Shown piece after piece: positions 25,585-33,074 of a DNA stretch of 64,000 bases. Numbering within the stretch: the stretch's first letter is position 1; each line of letters starts with the position of its first letter. Origin of the DNA: Rhodococcus oryzae (GTDB taxonomy: Bacteria; Actinomycetota; Actinomycetes; Mycobacteriales; Mycobacteriaceae); NCBI RefSeq assembly GCF_005049235.1, contig NZ_SUMD01000016.1:1-64000 (forward strand), in the 5' to 3' direction. The position numbers and the translations under genes were made by a program. Under the pieces are notes generated by a model. The model was not told the origin of the DNA, did not search any database, and saw only the letters and a list, made by a program, of their open reading frames with translations.

Positions 25585-26205
25585 CTACACCGCGGTTGGC
25601 CAACCGATCTCCGTGATGTCGTCGGTGAGGTCGACGATGCCCGCGGACGGGTTCAGCGCGGCCACAATCTCGCCGGTCAGAGGTTCGCCGTTGAAGAGGT
25701 GCCGCATCGCCTCAACCTGCTCGGTGCTCGGGGTCCGCTCGTAGTAGGTGGCTGCCCAGCTGGCGTGCTCATCTGCGTCGCGGGTCAGCGCTTCGGCCAG
25801 GTCAGGAATTCGCAGTTCACCTGCGAGCAACTGCCAGCTGCCCGTGTCGCACGTCGCCAACCACGAGATGCGATCCATCGAAAAAGCCGGTTCGCCCCAG
25901 AAGTACTCGAGCCCTTTGTTCGCGGGCGTATGGGCGGCCCAGCCGGCGGAAGGTGGCGGCACCGCCGGACTCTGGGGTTCGTAGGACTTGAATCCGATGA
26001 CATCATCCGAGATCAAGGCAAAATACTCGGCGCCTTGCCCGTCTCGGGCCGAAGCCATCGACTGTCCGGAACCCCATTCCGAATTGAACGAGTAGTAGCG
26101 GTACTCCCACTCGGGGCACAGGATCGCGTCGATGATCGCGAGGGCCTTGGCCCTCTGCGAAAACGCTCGGCCAACCGGAAGAGCTTCGATGGTATTTCGG
26201 TCCAT
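25585..26205 (-). CDS. Hypothetical protein, 206 aa
   Basis: A cytoplasmic protein beginning MDRNTIEALP. It includes ALAIIDAILCPEWEYRYYSFNSEWGSGQSMASARDGQGAEYFALIS and a later TYYERTPSTEQVEAMRHLFNGEPL. No catalytic motif, signal peptide or membrane segment is seen, and I do not recognise the family. ATG 26205 follows TAAATT by 6 nt, supporting a leaderless start. It is flanked by repeat copies D and E. Confidence 0.62.
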   Translation of the reverse strand: MDRNTIEALPVGRAFSQRAKALAIIDAILCPEWEYRYYSFNSEWGSGQSMASARDGQGAEYFALISDDVIGFKSYEPQSPAVPPPSAGWAAHTPANKGLEYFWGEPAFSMDRISWLATCDTGSWQLLAGELRIPDLAEALTRDADEHASWAATYYERTPSTEQVEAMRHLFNGEPLTGEIVAALNPSAGIVDLTDDITEIGWPTAV

Positions 26206-26344
26206 GGATCGAATTTAACTGGGGCGACCGAAACCAACTGGAGCCGGCGGGCCACACAACTCGGGGATCCCTCGGCGTGCTGTCGCGGTGGCAGGCGCCT
26301 CGTTGCAGTCGTACCGAGCGCGAGACGAGCGTGCGTCGGCGCTG

Positions 26345-26437
26345 TGCCAACTATCTGGCAAATTGCCAACTGCGGTGACAACCGTGCCAACTACTTGGCA
26401 AATTGCCAACTGCGGTGACCGTTCACAGGGGGCTTGC
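26345..26437 (+). repeat. Dispersed repeat, copy E (left part only, beside aro promoter)
   Basis: Four direct repeats starting TGCCAACT at 26345, 26364, 26385 and 26404 (spacing 19, 21, 19) are followed by GGTGACCGTTCACAGGGGG, where the match stops. The hairpin partner and body are absent. It ends about 10 bp before the -10 hexamer of the aromatic leader peptide, so it lies in that promoter. Confidence 0.78.
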
Positions 26438-26460
26438 GGGGCGCTGCTACAGTGGCGCCC

Positions 26461-26529
26461 ATGCAGCGCGCATATTTCTGGTTTAGCAGGCTGGCCCCGG
26501 GTGGGCCGGTCGGCGTAACCACGCGCTGA
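26461..26529 (+). CDS. Aromatic leader peptide (attenuator) of DAHP synthase
   Basis: A 22-codon ORF beginning MQRAYFWFSR, with Tyr, Phe, Trp and Phe in a row at codons 5-8, ends at TGA 26527, 82 nt before the DAHP synthase start. TACAGT ends 7 nt before its ATG, so the leader is probably leaderless. Clustered codons for the pathway end products are the mark of ribosome-mediated attenuation, and a similar aromatic leader is known before DAHP synthase in Corynebacterium. A GC-rich hairpin follows at 26538-26568. Confidence 0.82.
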   Translation: MQRAYFWFSRLAPGGPVGVTTR

Positions 26530-26537
26530 CTTCCTCC

Positions 26538-26568
26538 ACCCCGAGCCGCTATCGACCGGCTCGCGGGT
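26538..26568 (+). promoter_or_regulatory. Attenuator hairpin downstream of the aromatic leader
   Basis: The core stem pairs CGAGCCG (26542-26548) with CGGCTCG (26557-26563), and flanking CACCC/GGGTG extends it with one bulge. No T-run follows, so it may instead mask the DAHP synthase start or pair alternatively with the leader. The exact fold switch is inferred. Confidence 0.5.
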
Positions 26569-26611
26569 GTGCATGCACTCTCCTGGGTCGGCCTGAACGA
26601 ACAGGACCCCC

Positions 26612-27709
26612 ATGACTCTCACCATCGACACCGATGTGCTCGGCCTCGACGACCAGCGCACCGTCTCGATCAGTCCGTTGGCCGCGCCGGCCGAACTGCG
26701 CCGTGAACACGCCGTCGACCCCGCCGTCGCCGCGACGGTGCGCGGCGGCCGGGACGCGACCGTGAACATCCTCGACGGCCGCGACGACCGCCTCATCGTG
26801 GTGGTCGGGCCGTGCTCCGTGCACGACACGGACGCCGCGATGGACTACGCGCGCCGGCTCGCGGCGAAGGCCGAGCAGCACCGCGACAATCTGCACATCG
26901 TGATGCGGGTGTACTTCGAGAAGCCCCGCACGACGCTCGGGTGGAAGGGTCTGGTCAACGACCCGCACCTCGACGGCAGCTTCGACATCAACACCGGCCT
27001 GCGGATGGGACGCAAACTGCTGCTGGACATCTCGTCGCTTGGCCTGCCGGTCGGATGCGAGTTCCTGGACCCGATCACGCCGCAGTACATCGCGGATCTG
27101 GTCAGCTACGGCGCGATCGGCGCCAGGACCGCCGCGAGCCAGGTGCACCGCCAGCTCTGCAGCGCGCTGTCCATGCCGGTCGGGATCAAGAACTCGACCG
27201 AGGGCGACGTGCAGGTGGCGGTCGACGGGACAAGGGCTGCGGCGGCGAGCCACGTGTTCCCCGGCACCGACCTCAACGGGCTGTCCGCGCTGATCCGCAC
27301 CGCGGGTAACCCGGATTGTCACGTCATCCTGCGCGGCGGCGACGACGGCCCGAACTACGACGCCGCGACCGTCGCCGACACCATGGCACGGCTGGCGAAG
27401 TCCGGCCTGCCCGAGCGGGTCGTCATCGACGCCAGCCACGGCAACAGCCGGAAGGACCACAACAAGCAGGTCGACGTGGTCACCGATGTCGCCGCGCGGA
27501 TCGAGGCGGGCGAGGCTGGAATCTCGGGGCTGATGCTGGAGAGCTTCCTCGTCGCGGGCCGCCAGGACCTGACCCTCGGTCGGGCGGACGAGCTCACCTA
27601 CGGTCAGTCGATCACGGACGCCTGCCTGGACTGGGACACCACCGCCGCCCAGCTGGACCGGCTCGCGAGCGCCGTCAGCGCACGCCGCGCGTCCGGAACT
27701 GCACGCTGA
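26612..27709 (+). CDS. aroG: 3-deoxy-7-phosphoheptulonate (DAHP) synthase, type I
   Basis: A 365-aa first enzyme of the shikimate pathway, joining phosphoenolpyruvate and erythrose 4-phosphate. Family signatures are complete: VVVGPCSVHD (metal/PEP site), MRVYFEKPRTTLGWKG, GIKNSTEGDVQVAVD, and DASHGNSRKDHNKQ near the C-terminus. It is the type I AroF/G/H class, not the plant-like type II of mycobacteria. ATG 26612 has AGGA upstream. The leader peptide with YFWF implies control by aromatic amino-acid supply. The 3' end overlaps the convergent alkB-like gene by 35 bp. Confidence 0.94.
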   Translation: MTLTIDTDVLGLDDQRTVSISPLAAPAELRREHAVDPAVAATVRGGRDATVNILDGRDDRLIVVVGPCSVHDTDAAMDYARRLAAKAEQHRDNLHIVMRVYFEKPRTTLGWKGLVNDPHLDGSFDINTGLRMGRKLLLDISSLGLPVGCEFLDPITPQYIADLVSYGAIGARTAASQVHRQLCSALSMPVGIKNSTEGDVQVAVDGTRAAAASHVFPGTDLNGLSALIRTAGNPDCHVILRGGDDGPNYDAATVADTMARLAKSGLPERVVIDASHGNSRKDHNKQVDVVTDVAARIEAGEAGISGLMLESFLVAGRQDLTLGRADELTYGQSITDACLDWDTTAAQLDRLASAVSARRASGTAR

Positions 27710-28307
27710 TCCGCGGCCCGATGGGGCGGGTGCTCTTGGGGACCGCGTGCTCCCAGGTCCGCTGGCAGGACCCGCCCATGACCAGCAGGTCGCCGTGGCC
27801 GAGCGAGTATCGAAGGGAGGCTCCGCCACCGCGGGGCCGCAGAGCCAGCGTCCTCGCGGCGCCGAGGGAGACGATCGCGACCATCGTGTCCTCGGTGCCG
27901 CCGCGCCCGATGGTGTCGCCGTGCCAGGCGACACTGTCGGTGCCGTCGCGGTAGTAGCAGAGCCCGGCGGTGGCGAACGGCTCGCCGAGTTCTTGCCGGT
28001 AGTGGGCGTCGAGGGCCGTCCTGGCCTCGGTGAGCAGGGGGTCGGGGAGCGTGGCTTCCTCGGCGTAGAAGCTCACCAGCCGCGGGACGTCGACCACGCG
28101 GTCGTACATTTGCCTGCGCTCGGCCCGCCACGGGACCGTGTCGACGAGATCGGTGAACAGTCGCTCCGATCCCTGCAGCCAGCCCGGTCGCACGTCGATC
28201 CAGGCGCCGGCGGTCAGGTCCTGCCTGTGGACGCAGTCGCCCAGCGGCTCGAACCGAGCGCCCTCGGTCGGGTCGTCGAACAGCGACGCCTGCACTGCGA
28301 TGTCCAC
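27675..28307 (-). CDS. alkB: AlkB-like 2-oxoglutarate/Fe(II) dioxygenase
   Basis: A 210-aa enzyme of the AlkB family, which removes alkyl lesions from DNA or RNA by oxidation. The iron ligands are H129-x-D131 in WHGD and His187 in WEHAV, with Arg199 in the PRISVQFR motif for 2-oxoglutarate. Size fits bacterial AlkB/ALKBH2-like proteins. GTG 28307 lies 7 nt after TAGAAT, a leaderless start. A LexA-type SOS box sits about 22 bp upstream. The 3' end overlaps aroG in convergent orientation. Confidence 0.88.
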   Translation of the reverse strand: MDIAVQASLFDDPTEGARFEPLGDCVHRQDLTAGAWIDVRPGWLQGSERLFTDLVDTVPWRAERRQMYDRVVDVPRLVSFYAEEATLPDPLLTEARTALDAHYRQELGEPFATAGLCYYRDGTDSVAWHGDTIGRGGTEDTMVAIVSLGAARTLALRPRGGGASLRYSLGHGDLLVMGGSCQRTWEHAVPKSTRPIGPRISVQFRTRGVR

Positions 28308-28328
28308 GGGCGGAATTCTACGCCGGTA

Positions 28329-28344
28329 TCGAACAATTGTTCTA
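28329..28344. promoter_or_regulatory. SOS (LexA) box upstream of alkB
   Basis: TCGAACAATTGTTCTA has a perfect 12-bp palindromic core GAACAATTGTTC and matches the actinobacterial LexA form TCGAACnnnnGTTCGA at 15 of 16 fixed or free positions. It lies immediately upstream of the alkB -10 region, so damage-inducible expression is expected. Confidence 0.7.
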
Positions 28345-28352
28345 GTGTTGTG

Positions 28353-28697
28353 CTAATCGGCGGTGAGCTCCGCGAGCTGCTCGGCCGCGGTGATATTGCC
28401 CAGGTCGGCGAGGCGCCGCAGCTCGTCCAGATCGTCCCGTTCGGTGGCGAGTTCGATGAGCTGGTCGACTGCGTCGGAGCTCCCGCCCTCGGCGAGGCGC
28501 CGCAGTTCCTGCATGTCGCCCAGCTCGCCTGCGAGCTGGATCAGTTCGTCGGTCGCGTCGGAGCTTTCGCCGTCGGCGAGGCGTCGCAACTCGTCCATAT
28601 CGCCCAGCTCGACTGCGAGTTGGACCAGTTCGTCGAGGGCGTTCTCGTCGCCGTCCTCGGCCCGCTCTCGTAGGGCGGACAGGTCGTGGTCGGTCAT
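28353..28697 (-). CDS. Small repeat protein with 28-residue helical repeats
   Basis: A 114-aa acidic protein made almost entirely of three tandem repeats of about 28 residues: (D/E)ELIQLAxELGDMxELRRLADGGSSDAT. The pattern is that of a two-helix solenoid (Sel1/TPR-like), suitable for protein binding. No signal peptide or catalytic motif. ATG 28697 is 13 bp beyond the stop of the upstream MarR-like gene, so the two are probably co-transcribed. Internal DNA repeats make it prone to length change. Confidence 0.68.
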   Translation of the reverse strand: MTDHDLSALRERAEDGDENALDELVQLAVELGDMDELRRLADGESSDATDELIQLAGELGDMQELRRLAEGGSSDAVDQLIELATERDDLDELRRLADLGNITAAEQLAELTAD

Positions 28698-28710
28698 GAT
28701 CGGCAACCTC

Positions 28711-29208
28711 TCAGTTGTGGGGAGCCGGAAGTGCTCCCGATCGGCGGAGTTCGTCGCGATGCGTGTGCCATTCGTCGCGCAGGGCCGGCAGTCGCTCGCT
28801 GAGGAACTCGGCAAGGGCGACCATCTCCTCGAGTGGTGCGCGACGGTCGGGCGGGGCGTCGGCCAGCAGCGCCAGTCCTTCCCGGAACAGTGCCGCGTGC
28901 TCGCGATGGACGGCGGAATCGAAGTTCTGGGGTTGCCGGCTGACGGGGTCAAGGCTCACCCGGTCCACCCGCTCGCCCGCGGCACGGGTCCGCCGCGCCA
29001 TCCGGTAGCTCTCGAGTAGCTTGACGGCACCGGTCACGGCGCTCCGGCTCGCCAGCAAGGCATCGCCCAGTTCGTCGATCGTCTGCTGTGGCGGATCGCA
29101 GACGAACAGGTATCCCAGCAGCCGACCCGCCATCGGCGGGAACCCGTATTGGCGCGCATAGAAGCGGCCGACATGGTCGGCGAAGATCAGCTGCGTGTCG
29201 TGTGGCAC
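28711..29208 (-). CDS. MarR/GbsR-like transcriptional regulator
   Basis: A 165-aa winged-helix regulator. The HTH region reads YLFVCDPPQQTIDELGDALLASRSAVTGAVKLLESYRMARRTRAAGERVDRV, typical of GbsR-like MarR proteins, followed by a helical dimerisation tail. GTG 29208 is chosen because TACCGT ends 6 nt upstream; longer frames run through the divergent promoter. It faces the LysE-type exporter gene with a palindrome at 29236-29255 between them. The small repeat-protein gene follows. Confidence 0.82.
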   Translation of the reverse strand: MPHDTQLIFADHVGRFYARQYGFPPMAGRLLGYLFVCDPPQQTIDELGDALLASRSAVTGAVKLLESYRMARRTRAAGERVDRVSLDPVSRQPQNFDSAVHREHAALFREGLALLADAPPDRRAPLEEMVALAEFLSERLPALRDEWHTHRDELRRSGALPAPHN

Positions 29209-29235
29209 CCCTCGACGGTAACAGTGTTGACTGAG

Positions 29236-29255
29236 ATGACACGGATATGTGTCAT
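29236..29255. promoter_or_regulatory. Inverted repeat, candidate MarR operator
   Basis: ATGACAC and GTGTCAT are separated by six bases in the divergent promoter region between the MarR-like gene and the LysE-type gene. Size, symmetry and position fit a MarR-family operator that would control both genes. Confidence 0.6.
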
Positions 29256-29326
29256 TTAGGTTGGAGGTCCAGTGGTGCTCAACTGGCCCGCGACAGCGGT
29301 GTGCGGACCGTGCGAACCTCATCGCC

Positions 29327-29971
29327 ATGATCACCGGCGCGGCAGTTCTCGGGGTCTCGGCGGTCGCACTCGGCATGGTGCTCACCCCGGGACCGAACAT
29401 GATGTACCTCGTCTCCCGCAGCGTCACCCAGGGCAGGCGCGCGGGGCTGATCTCACTCGGCGGCGTGGCCGTCGGTTTCGCCTGCTACCTGGCGGCCGCG
29501 ACCGCGGGGATCTCGGCAGTCTTCGTCGCGGTGCCGCACCTCTACCTCGCGGTGAAGCTCGCGGGCGCGGGCTATCTGGGCTGGCTGGCCTGGCAGGCGC
29601 TCCGGCCGGGCGGGGCCTCGGTGTTCGCGCCCCGGCGGTTGCCCGCCGATTCCGCCACGCGCCTTTTCACGATGGGGCTGGTCACGAACCTGCTGAACCC
29701 GAAGATCGCCATCATGTACCTGGCGCTGATCCCGCAGTTCATCGATCCGGCGGCGGGGCGGGTCTGGGCCCAGAGTCTCGGTCTCGGCGGCGTGCAGATC
29801 GCGGTCGCGCTGACCGTGAATGCGGCGATAGTCGTTGCGGCAGGAACCATTTCGACCCTCCTCGACGCCCGGCCCGGCTGGTTGAGGGTGCAGCGCTACG
29901 TGATGGGATCTGTGCTCGGCGGGTTGGCCGTCACCCTCGCCCTAGACAGGTCCCGGCCGGCGGTCGCCTGA
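29327..29971 (+). CDS. LysE family amino-acid exporter (RhtB-type)
   Basis: A 214-aa inner-membrane protein with about six transmembrane helices. The N-terminal signature MVLTPGPNMMYLVSRSVTQGRRAGL is the LysE/RhtB family hallmark, and GLVTNLLNPKIAIMYLALIPQFI is the second conserved block. These proteins export amino acids or related compounds. ATG 29327 lacks a strong ribosome binding site. The divergent MarR-like regulator and the palindrome between them suggest inducible export; the substrate is unknown. Confidence 0.87.
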   Translation: MITGAAVLGVSAVALGMVLTPGPNMMYLVSRSVTQGRRAGLISLGGVAVGFACYLAAATAGISAVFVAVPHLYLAVKLAGAGYLGWLAWQALRPGGASVFAPRRLPADSATRLFTMGLVTNLLNPKIAIMYLALIPQFIDPAAGRVWAQSLGLGGVQIAVALTVNAAIVVAAGTISTLLDARPGWLRVQRYVMGSVLGGLAVTLALDRSRPAVA

Positions 29972-30081
29972 CCGGCGGCGATGCGCCCCCGGATTCCTTC
30001 GTCCGTTGATGGTCGGCGGGGCGTCCAGCTGCCTATGATCGACACAGCGGTAGCCGAGCGCGGATGGATCGGGGTGTCCAG

Positions 30082-30510
30082 ATGCAAATAGCGGACGTGT
30101 TGCGGAACAAGGGCCCGGCGGTGGCGACGGTCGGGCCGGGGATCACGGTCAATGCGCTGATCGGCGAACTCGCCAGGCACAACGTGGGCGCCCTCGTCGT
30201 TGTCGAGAACGACGAGGTGGTCGGCATCGTGACCGAGCGCGACGTGGTGCGCCGCATCCACGAGCGTGGCGCCGACCTGCTGAACGCCCGGGTCGGGGAC
30301 ATCATGACCACGGCGGTCTTCGCCTGCCTGCCGACCGACAGTGTCGACAGCCTCGCCGAGACCATGACCGAGCGCCGGATCCGGCACCTGCCCGTGATCG
30401 TGGACGGTCAACTGGTCGGCATCGTCAGCATCGGCGACGTGGTGAAGAGTCGGATCGGCGAACTGCAGGGCGAACGCGACCAACTCGAGGCCTACATCGA
30501 ACACGGCTGA
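30082..30510 (+). CDS. CBS-domain pair protein
   Basis: A 142-aa protein consisting of two CBS domains, starting MQIADVLRNKGPAVATV and containing HNVGALVVVENDEVVGIVTERDVVRRI and RIRHLPVIVDGQLVGIVSIGDVVKSRI. CBS pairs bind adenosyl nucleotides and regulate partners. The C-terminus is charged (ELQGERDQLEAYI). ATG 30064 is an alternative start; 30082 matches the usual family beginning. TATGAT at about 30034 is a likely -10. Ends 12 bp before the alcohol dehydrogenase gene, probably co-transcribed. Confidence 0.85.
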   Translation: MQIADVLRNKGPAVATVGPGITVNALIGELARHNVGALVVVENDEVVGIVTERDVVRRIHERGADLLNARVGDIMTTAVFACLPTDSVDSLAETMTERRIRHLPVIVDGQLVGIVSIGDVVKSRIGELQGERDQLEAYIEHG

Positions 30511-30522
30511 AGGGAGCCGACC

Positions 30523-31566
30523 ATGGCGGAGACCATGCGCGCCGCACGATTCCATGCCGACTCCAAAAAGACTGTGGTGGAAGATGTCCCGATACCCGAG
30601 CCGGGTCCGGGGGAGGTGCTCGTCAAGGTCGAGTACTGCGGGATCTGCCACTCCGACCTGAGCCTGATCAACGGAACCTTCCCGGCGATGCTGCCGGTCG
30701 TCACCCAGGGTCACGAGTCCTCGGGCACCATCGCGGGACTCGGTGCGGGAGTGTCGGGCTGGGCGGTGGGCGACCGGGTCATCCCGTCCGCAGGCAAGGC
30801 CTGCCTCCGGTGCCGCAACTGCAGGCGCGGGGATCTCACCAACTGCTTGAACATCCAGCTGATGGCATTCGCCTACGACGGCGCCTGGGCCGAGTACACG
30901 GTGGCGCAGGCAGGCGGGTTGACCCGGATCCCCGACAACGTCCCGTTCGATCAGGCGGCGATCCTGGCCGACGCGGTGTCCACGCCCTACGGCGCCGTCG
31001 TGCGCACCGGGGAGGTCAGGGTCGGTGAGGTCGTCGGGGTGTGGGGCGTCGGCGGCATCGGTACCCACATCGTGCAGCTCGCGCGCCTGGTCGGTGCGGT
31101 CCCGATCCTCGCGTTCGACATCAACCCGGTGGTCCTGCAGCGGGCCATCGAACTCGGCGCGGACTACGCGTTCGACTCCCGGGATCCGGACCTGAGGGCG
31201 AAGGTCGCCGAGGCCACCGGCGGCAAGATGCTCGACGTCGCGTTCGATTCGGCGGGTCTCGCCGTCACGTTCTCCCAGGCGTTGGACTGCCTCGCCGTCG
31301 GCGGCAGGCTCATCGTGGTCGGGCTCAGCGACCAGGAAGCGCTACTCGGCACCACCACCGCCTTCGGGCTGTCGAAGAAGCAGGTCAAGGGCCATCTCGG
31401 CTACAAGAACGTCGACATCGAGACTCTGGCGGAGCTACTGTCCCGCGGTCGTCTCGACGTCTCGCGCTCGATCAGCGAGATCGTCTCGCTGGAGGACGTC
31501 CTGGTGGGCATCGAGAAGCTGGACAAGCACGAGGGCGATCCGATCAGGATCCTGGTCAGGCCCTGA
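30523..31566 (+). CDS. Zinc-dependent alcohol dehydrogenase
   Basis: A 347-aa medium-chain dehydrogenase. Catalytic zinc ligands lie in YCGICHSD and GHES. The structural zinc lobe CLRCRNCRRGDLTNC holds four cysteines. The Rossmann motif is GVWGVGGIGTHIVQLARL. It should interconvert an alcohol and an aldehyde or ketone with NAD(P); the substrate is unknown. A GGGAG ribosome binding site precedes ATG 30523. The CBS gene 12 bp upstream suggests an operon that links it to energy charge, which is inference. Confidence 0.9.
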   Translation: MAETMRAARFHADSKKTVVEDVPIPEPGPGEVLVKVEYCGICHSDLSLINGTFPAMLPVVTQGHESSGTIAGLGAGVSGWAVGDRVIPSAGKACLRCRNCRRGDLTNCLNIQLMAFAYDGAWAEYTVAQAGGLTRIPDNVPFDQAAILADAVSTPYGAVVRTGEVRVGEVVGVWGVGGIGTHIVQLARLVGAVPILAFDINPVVLQRAIELGADYAFDSRDPDLRAKVAEATGGKMLDVAFDSAGLAVTFSQALDCLAVGGRLIVVGLSDQEALLGTTTAFGLSKKQVKGHLGYKNVDIETLAELLSRGRLDVSRSISEIVSLEDVLVGIEKLDKHEGDPIRILVRP

Positions 31567-31606
31567 GTCCCCGGACGCTGTCGGTCCCCGGTCGTACTGT
31601 CGCGAC

Positions 31607-32032
31607 ATGGGATACGAATTTCAGGTCACAGTGGACGCCGCCGACCCGCACACCCAGGCCAAGTGGTGGGCGCAGACCCTCGGCTGGCGGGTCGAGCCGA
31701 GCGACGAGGACTTCATTCGGCGGATGGTCGCGGCCGGCCACGCCACCGAGGAGGAGACCCAGGTCTTCGAGGGCACCCTGGTCTGGAAGCTGGGTGCCGC
31801 GATCAGCGACCCCGAGCACCAGGAGCGCCCGCGGGTGCTGTTCCAGCTGGTGCCCGAGGCGAAGTCGGTGAAGAACCGGCTGCACCTCGATGTCCGGGTC
31901 GGCGAGGACAAGCAGGCGGTGGCCGATGCCCTCGTCGCCCGCGGCGCGACGATCCTGCATCGCGGGCAGGTGGGTCCGCAGTGGTGGATCACGATGGCCG
32001 ACCCCGAGGGCAACGAGTTCTGCGTCAGCTGA
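31607..32032 (+). CDS. VOC family protein (glyoxalase-like)
   Basis: A 141-aa single-domain VOC protein. It starts MGYEFQVTVDAADPHTQAKWWAQTLGW, then LVWKLGAAISDP, NRLHLDVRVGED and ends WITMADPEGNEFCVS, the Glyoxalase_6-like pattern. It is probably a small-molecule-modifying or binding protein; there is no evidence for substrate. ATG 31607 is 6 nt after TACTGT, a leaderless start, so it is transcribed separately from the dehydrogenase 40 bp upstream. Converges with the AraC gene. Confidence 0.83.
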   Translation: MGYEFQVTVDAADPHTQAKWWAQTLGWRVEPSDEDFIRRMVAAGHATEEETQVFEGTLVWKLGAAISDPEHQERPRVLFQLVPEAKSVKNRLHLDVRVGEDKQAVADALVARGATILHRGQVGPQWWITMADPEGNEFCVS

Positions 32033-32047
32033 GCGACTGCCCGGCGG

Positions 32048-33067
32048 CTAGCGGTAGGCGCCAGGGGTCTCGCCGGTCCACCGCTTGAAGGCACGCCGGA
32101 ACGCACTGGGCTCGGAGAACCCCAGCCGCGCCGACAGGTCGTCAACGGACTCGCCGCGGCCGAGTCCGGAGATGGCCGCGTCGCGGAGCACCTCCTCCCG
32201 GAGCTGATTGAGTGAGGTGCCCTCCTGGCGCAGCAGCCGGCGCAGGTGCGGGACGCTGATCGAGAGCATCTCCGCGATGTCATCGGCGGTGGAGGTGCGG
32301 CCCTTGACGCCGGACTCGAGGACCTTGCGGACCTGCGCGGAGGCCGTGCTGTCGTAATCCCGTTCGGAGAAAAGCAGATTCGGAGACTCCCGCAGGTAAT
32401 CCTCCAGCGTCTCCTCGGTCTGGATGATCGGCGCACGCATCACGGCGTTGTCGAATTCGAGTGCGGCCATGTCGGCGCCGAAGGTGACCTTGACGCCGAA
32501 GATCACGTCGTAGTTCCGGGCCAGCGACGGATCCGGAGCCGGATACGGCACTTCCACCGAGATCAGCTTGACCCGCCTGCCGACCAGCCAGGCCGCGAAC
32601 CGGTGCAGGAGTATGAGCTCGAAGTCGGTGAGCAGGCGGTCGGCGGCGTCCGCGGTCGCGGCGGGCAGCGCTTCGTCCCGCCGGGGGATCACGACCTGGA
32701 GCCGGGTGGTCGACTCGCCGGTCCGGATCCGCAATTGCGGCGGACCAGGGAGTGCCCGCATGACGTCAGCCATCCGCTCGAGCGCGCTGCCGAGGTCGGG
32801 GGTGTGGATCAGCGACAGGCAGACCAGCTTGAAGGTGCCGCGGGGCACCGGTGCAGCGCCGAGACCGAACAGCTCGTCGCCGGTCAGTTGCCAGGCCGCC
32901 TGGGTGAACAGCGTCAGCTGGTCGGCGGTCAACCGTGCGTTCTCGTCGCGCAGCATGGGCAGGGTGATGCCCGCGGCCGCAAGGGGGATGGACATGTCGA
33001 ACCCGCCGCTCGCCGCCAAGGCGGCGGCCCTGCGCACGAAGTCCGCGGGAATTGTGCGCTGACTCAT
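32048..33067 (-). CDS. AraC-family transcriptional regulator
   Basis: A 339-aa regulator with an N-terminal arabinose-binding-like domain of the OruR/ArgR type (residues about 20-210) and a C-terminal AraC HTH (about 240-339) ending [29 protein letters not shown]. It starts 7 bp after the dapC stop on the same strand, so it is probably co-transcribed with dapC. This position is unusual for a lysine-pathway gene. The effector is unknown. Confidence 0.88.
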   Translation of the reverse strand: MSQRTIPADFVRRAAALAASGGFDMSIPLAAAGITLPMLRDENARLTADQLTLFTQAAWQLTGDELFGLGAAPVPRGTFKLVCLSLIHTPDLGSALERMADVMRALPGPPQLRIRTGESTTRLQVVIPRRDEALPAATADAADRLLTDFELILLHRFAAWLVGRRVKLISVEVPYPAPDPSLARNYDVIFGVKVTFGADMAALEFDNAVMRAPIIQTEETLEDYLRESPNLLFSERDYDSTASAQVRKVLESGVKGRTSTADDIAEMLSISVPHLRRLLRQEGTSLNQLREEVLRDAAISGLGRGESVDDLSARLGFSEPSAFRRAFKRWTGETPGAYR

Positions 33068-33074
33068 CGCCGCG

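Noticed and set aside
25390-26418. 342-aa plus-strand ORF crossing copies D and E
   Set aside because: It is antisense to a better-supported gene at 25585-26205 and consists partly of repeat sequence.
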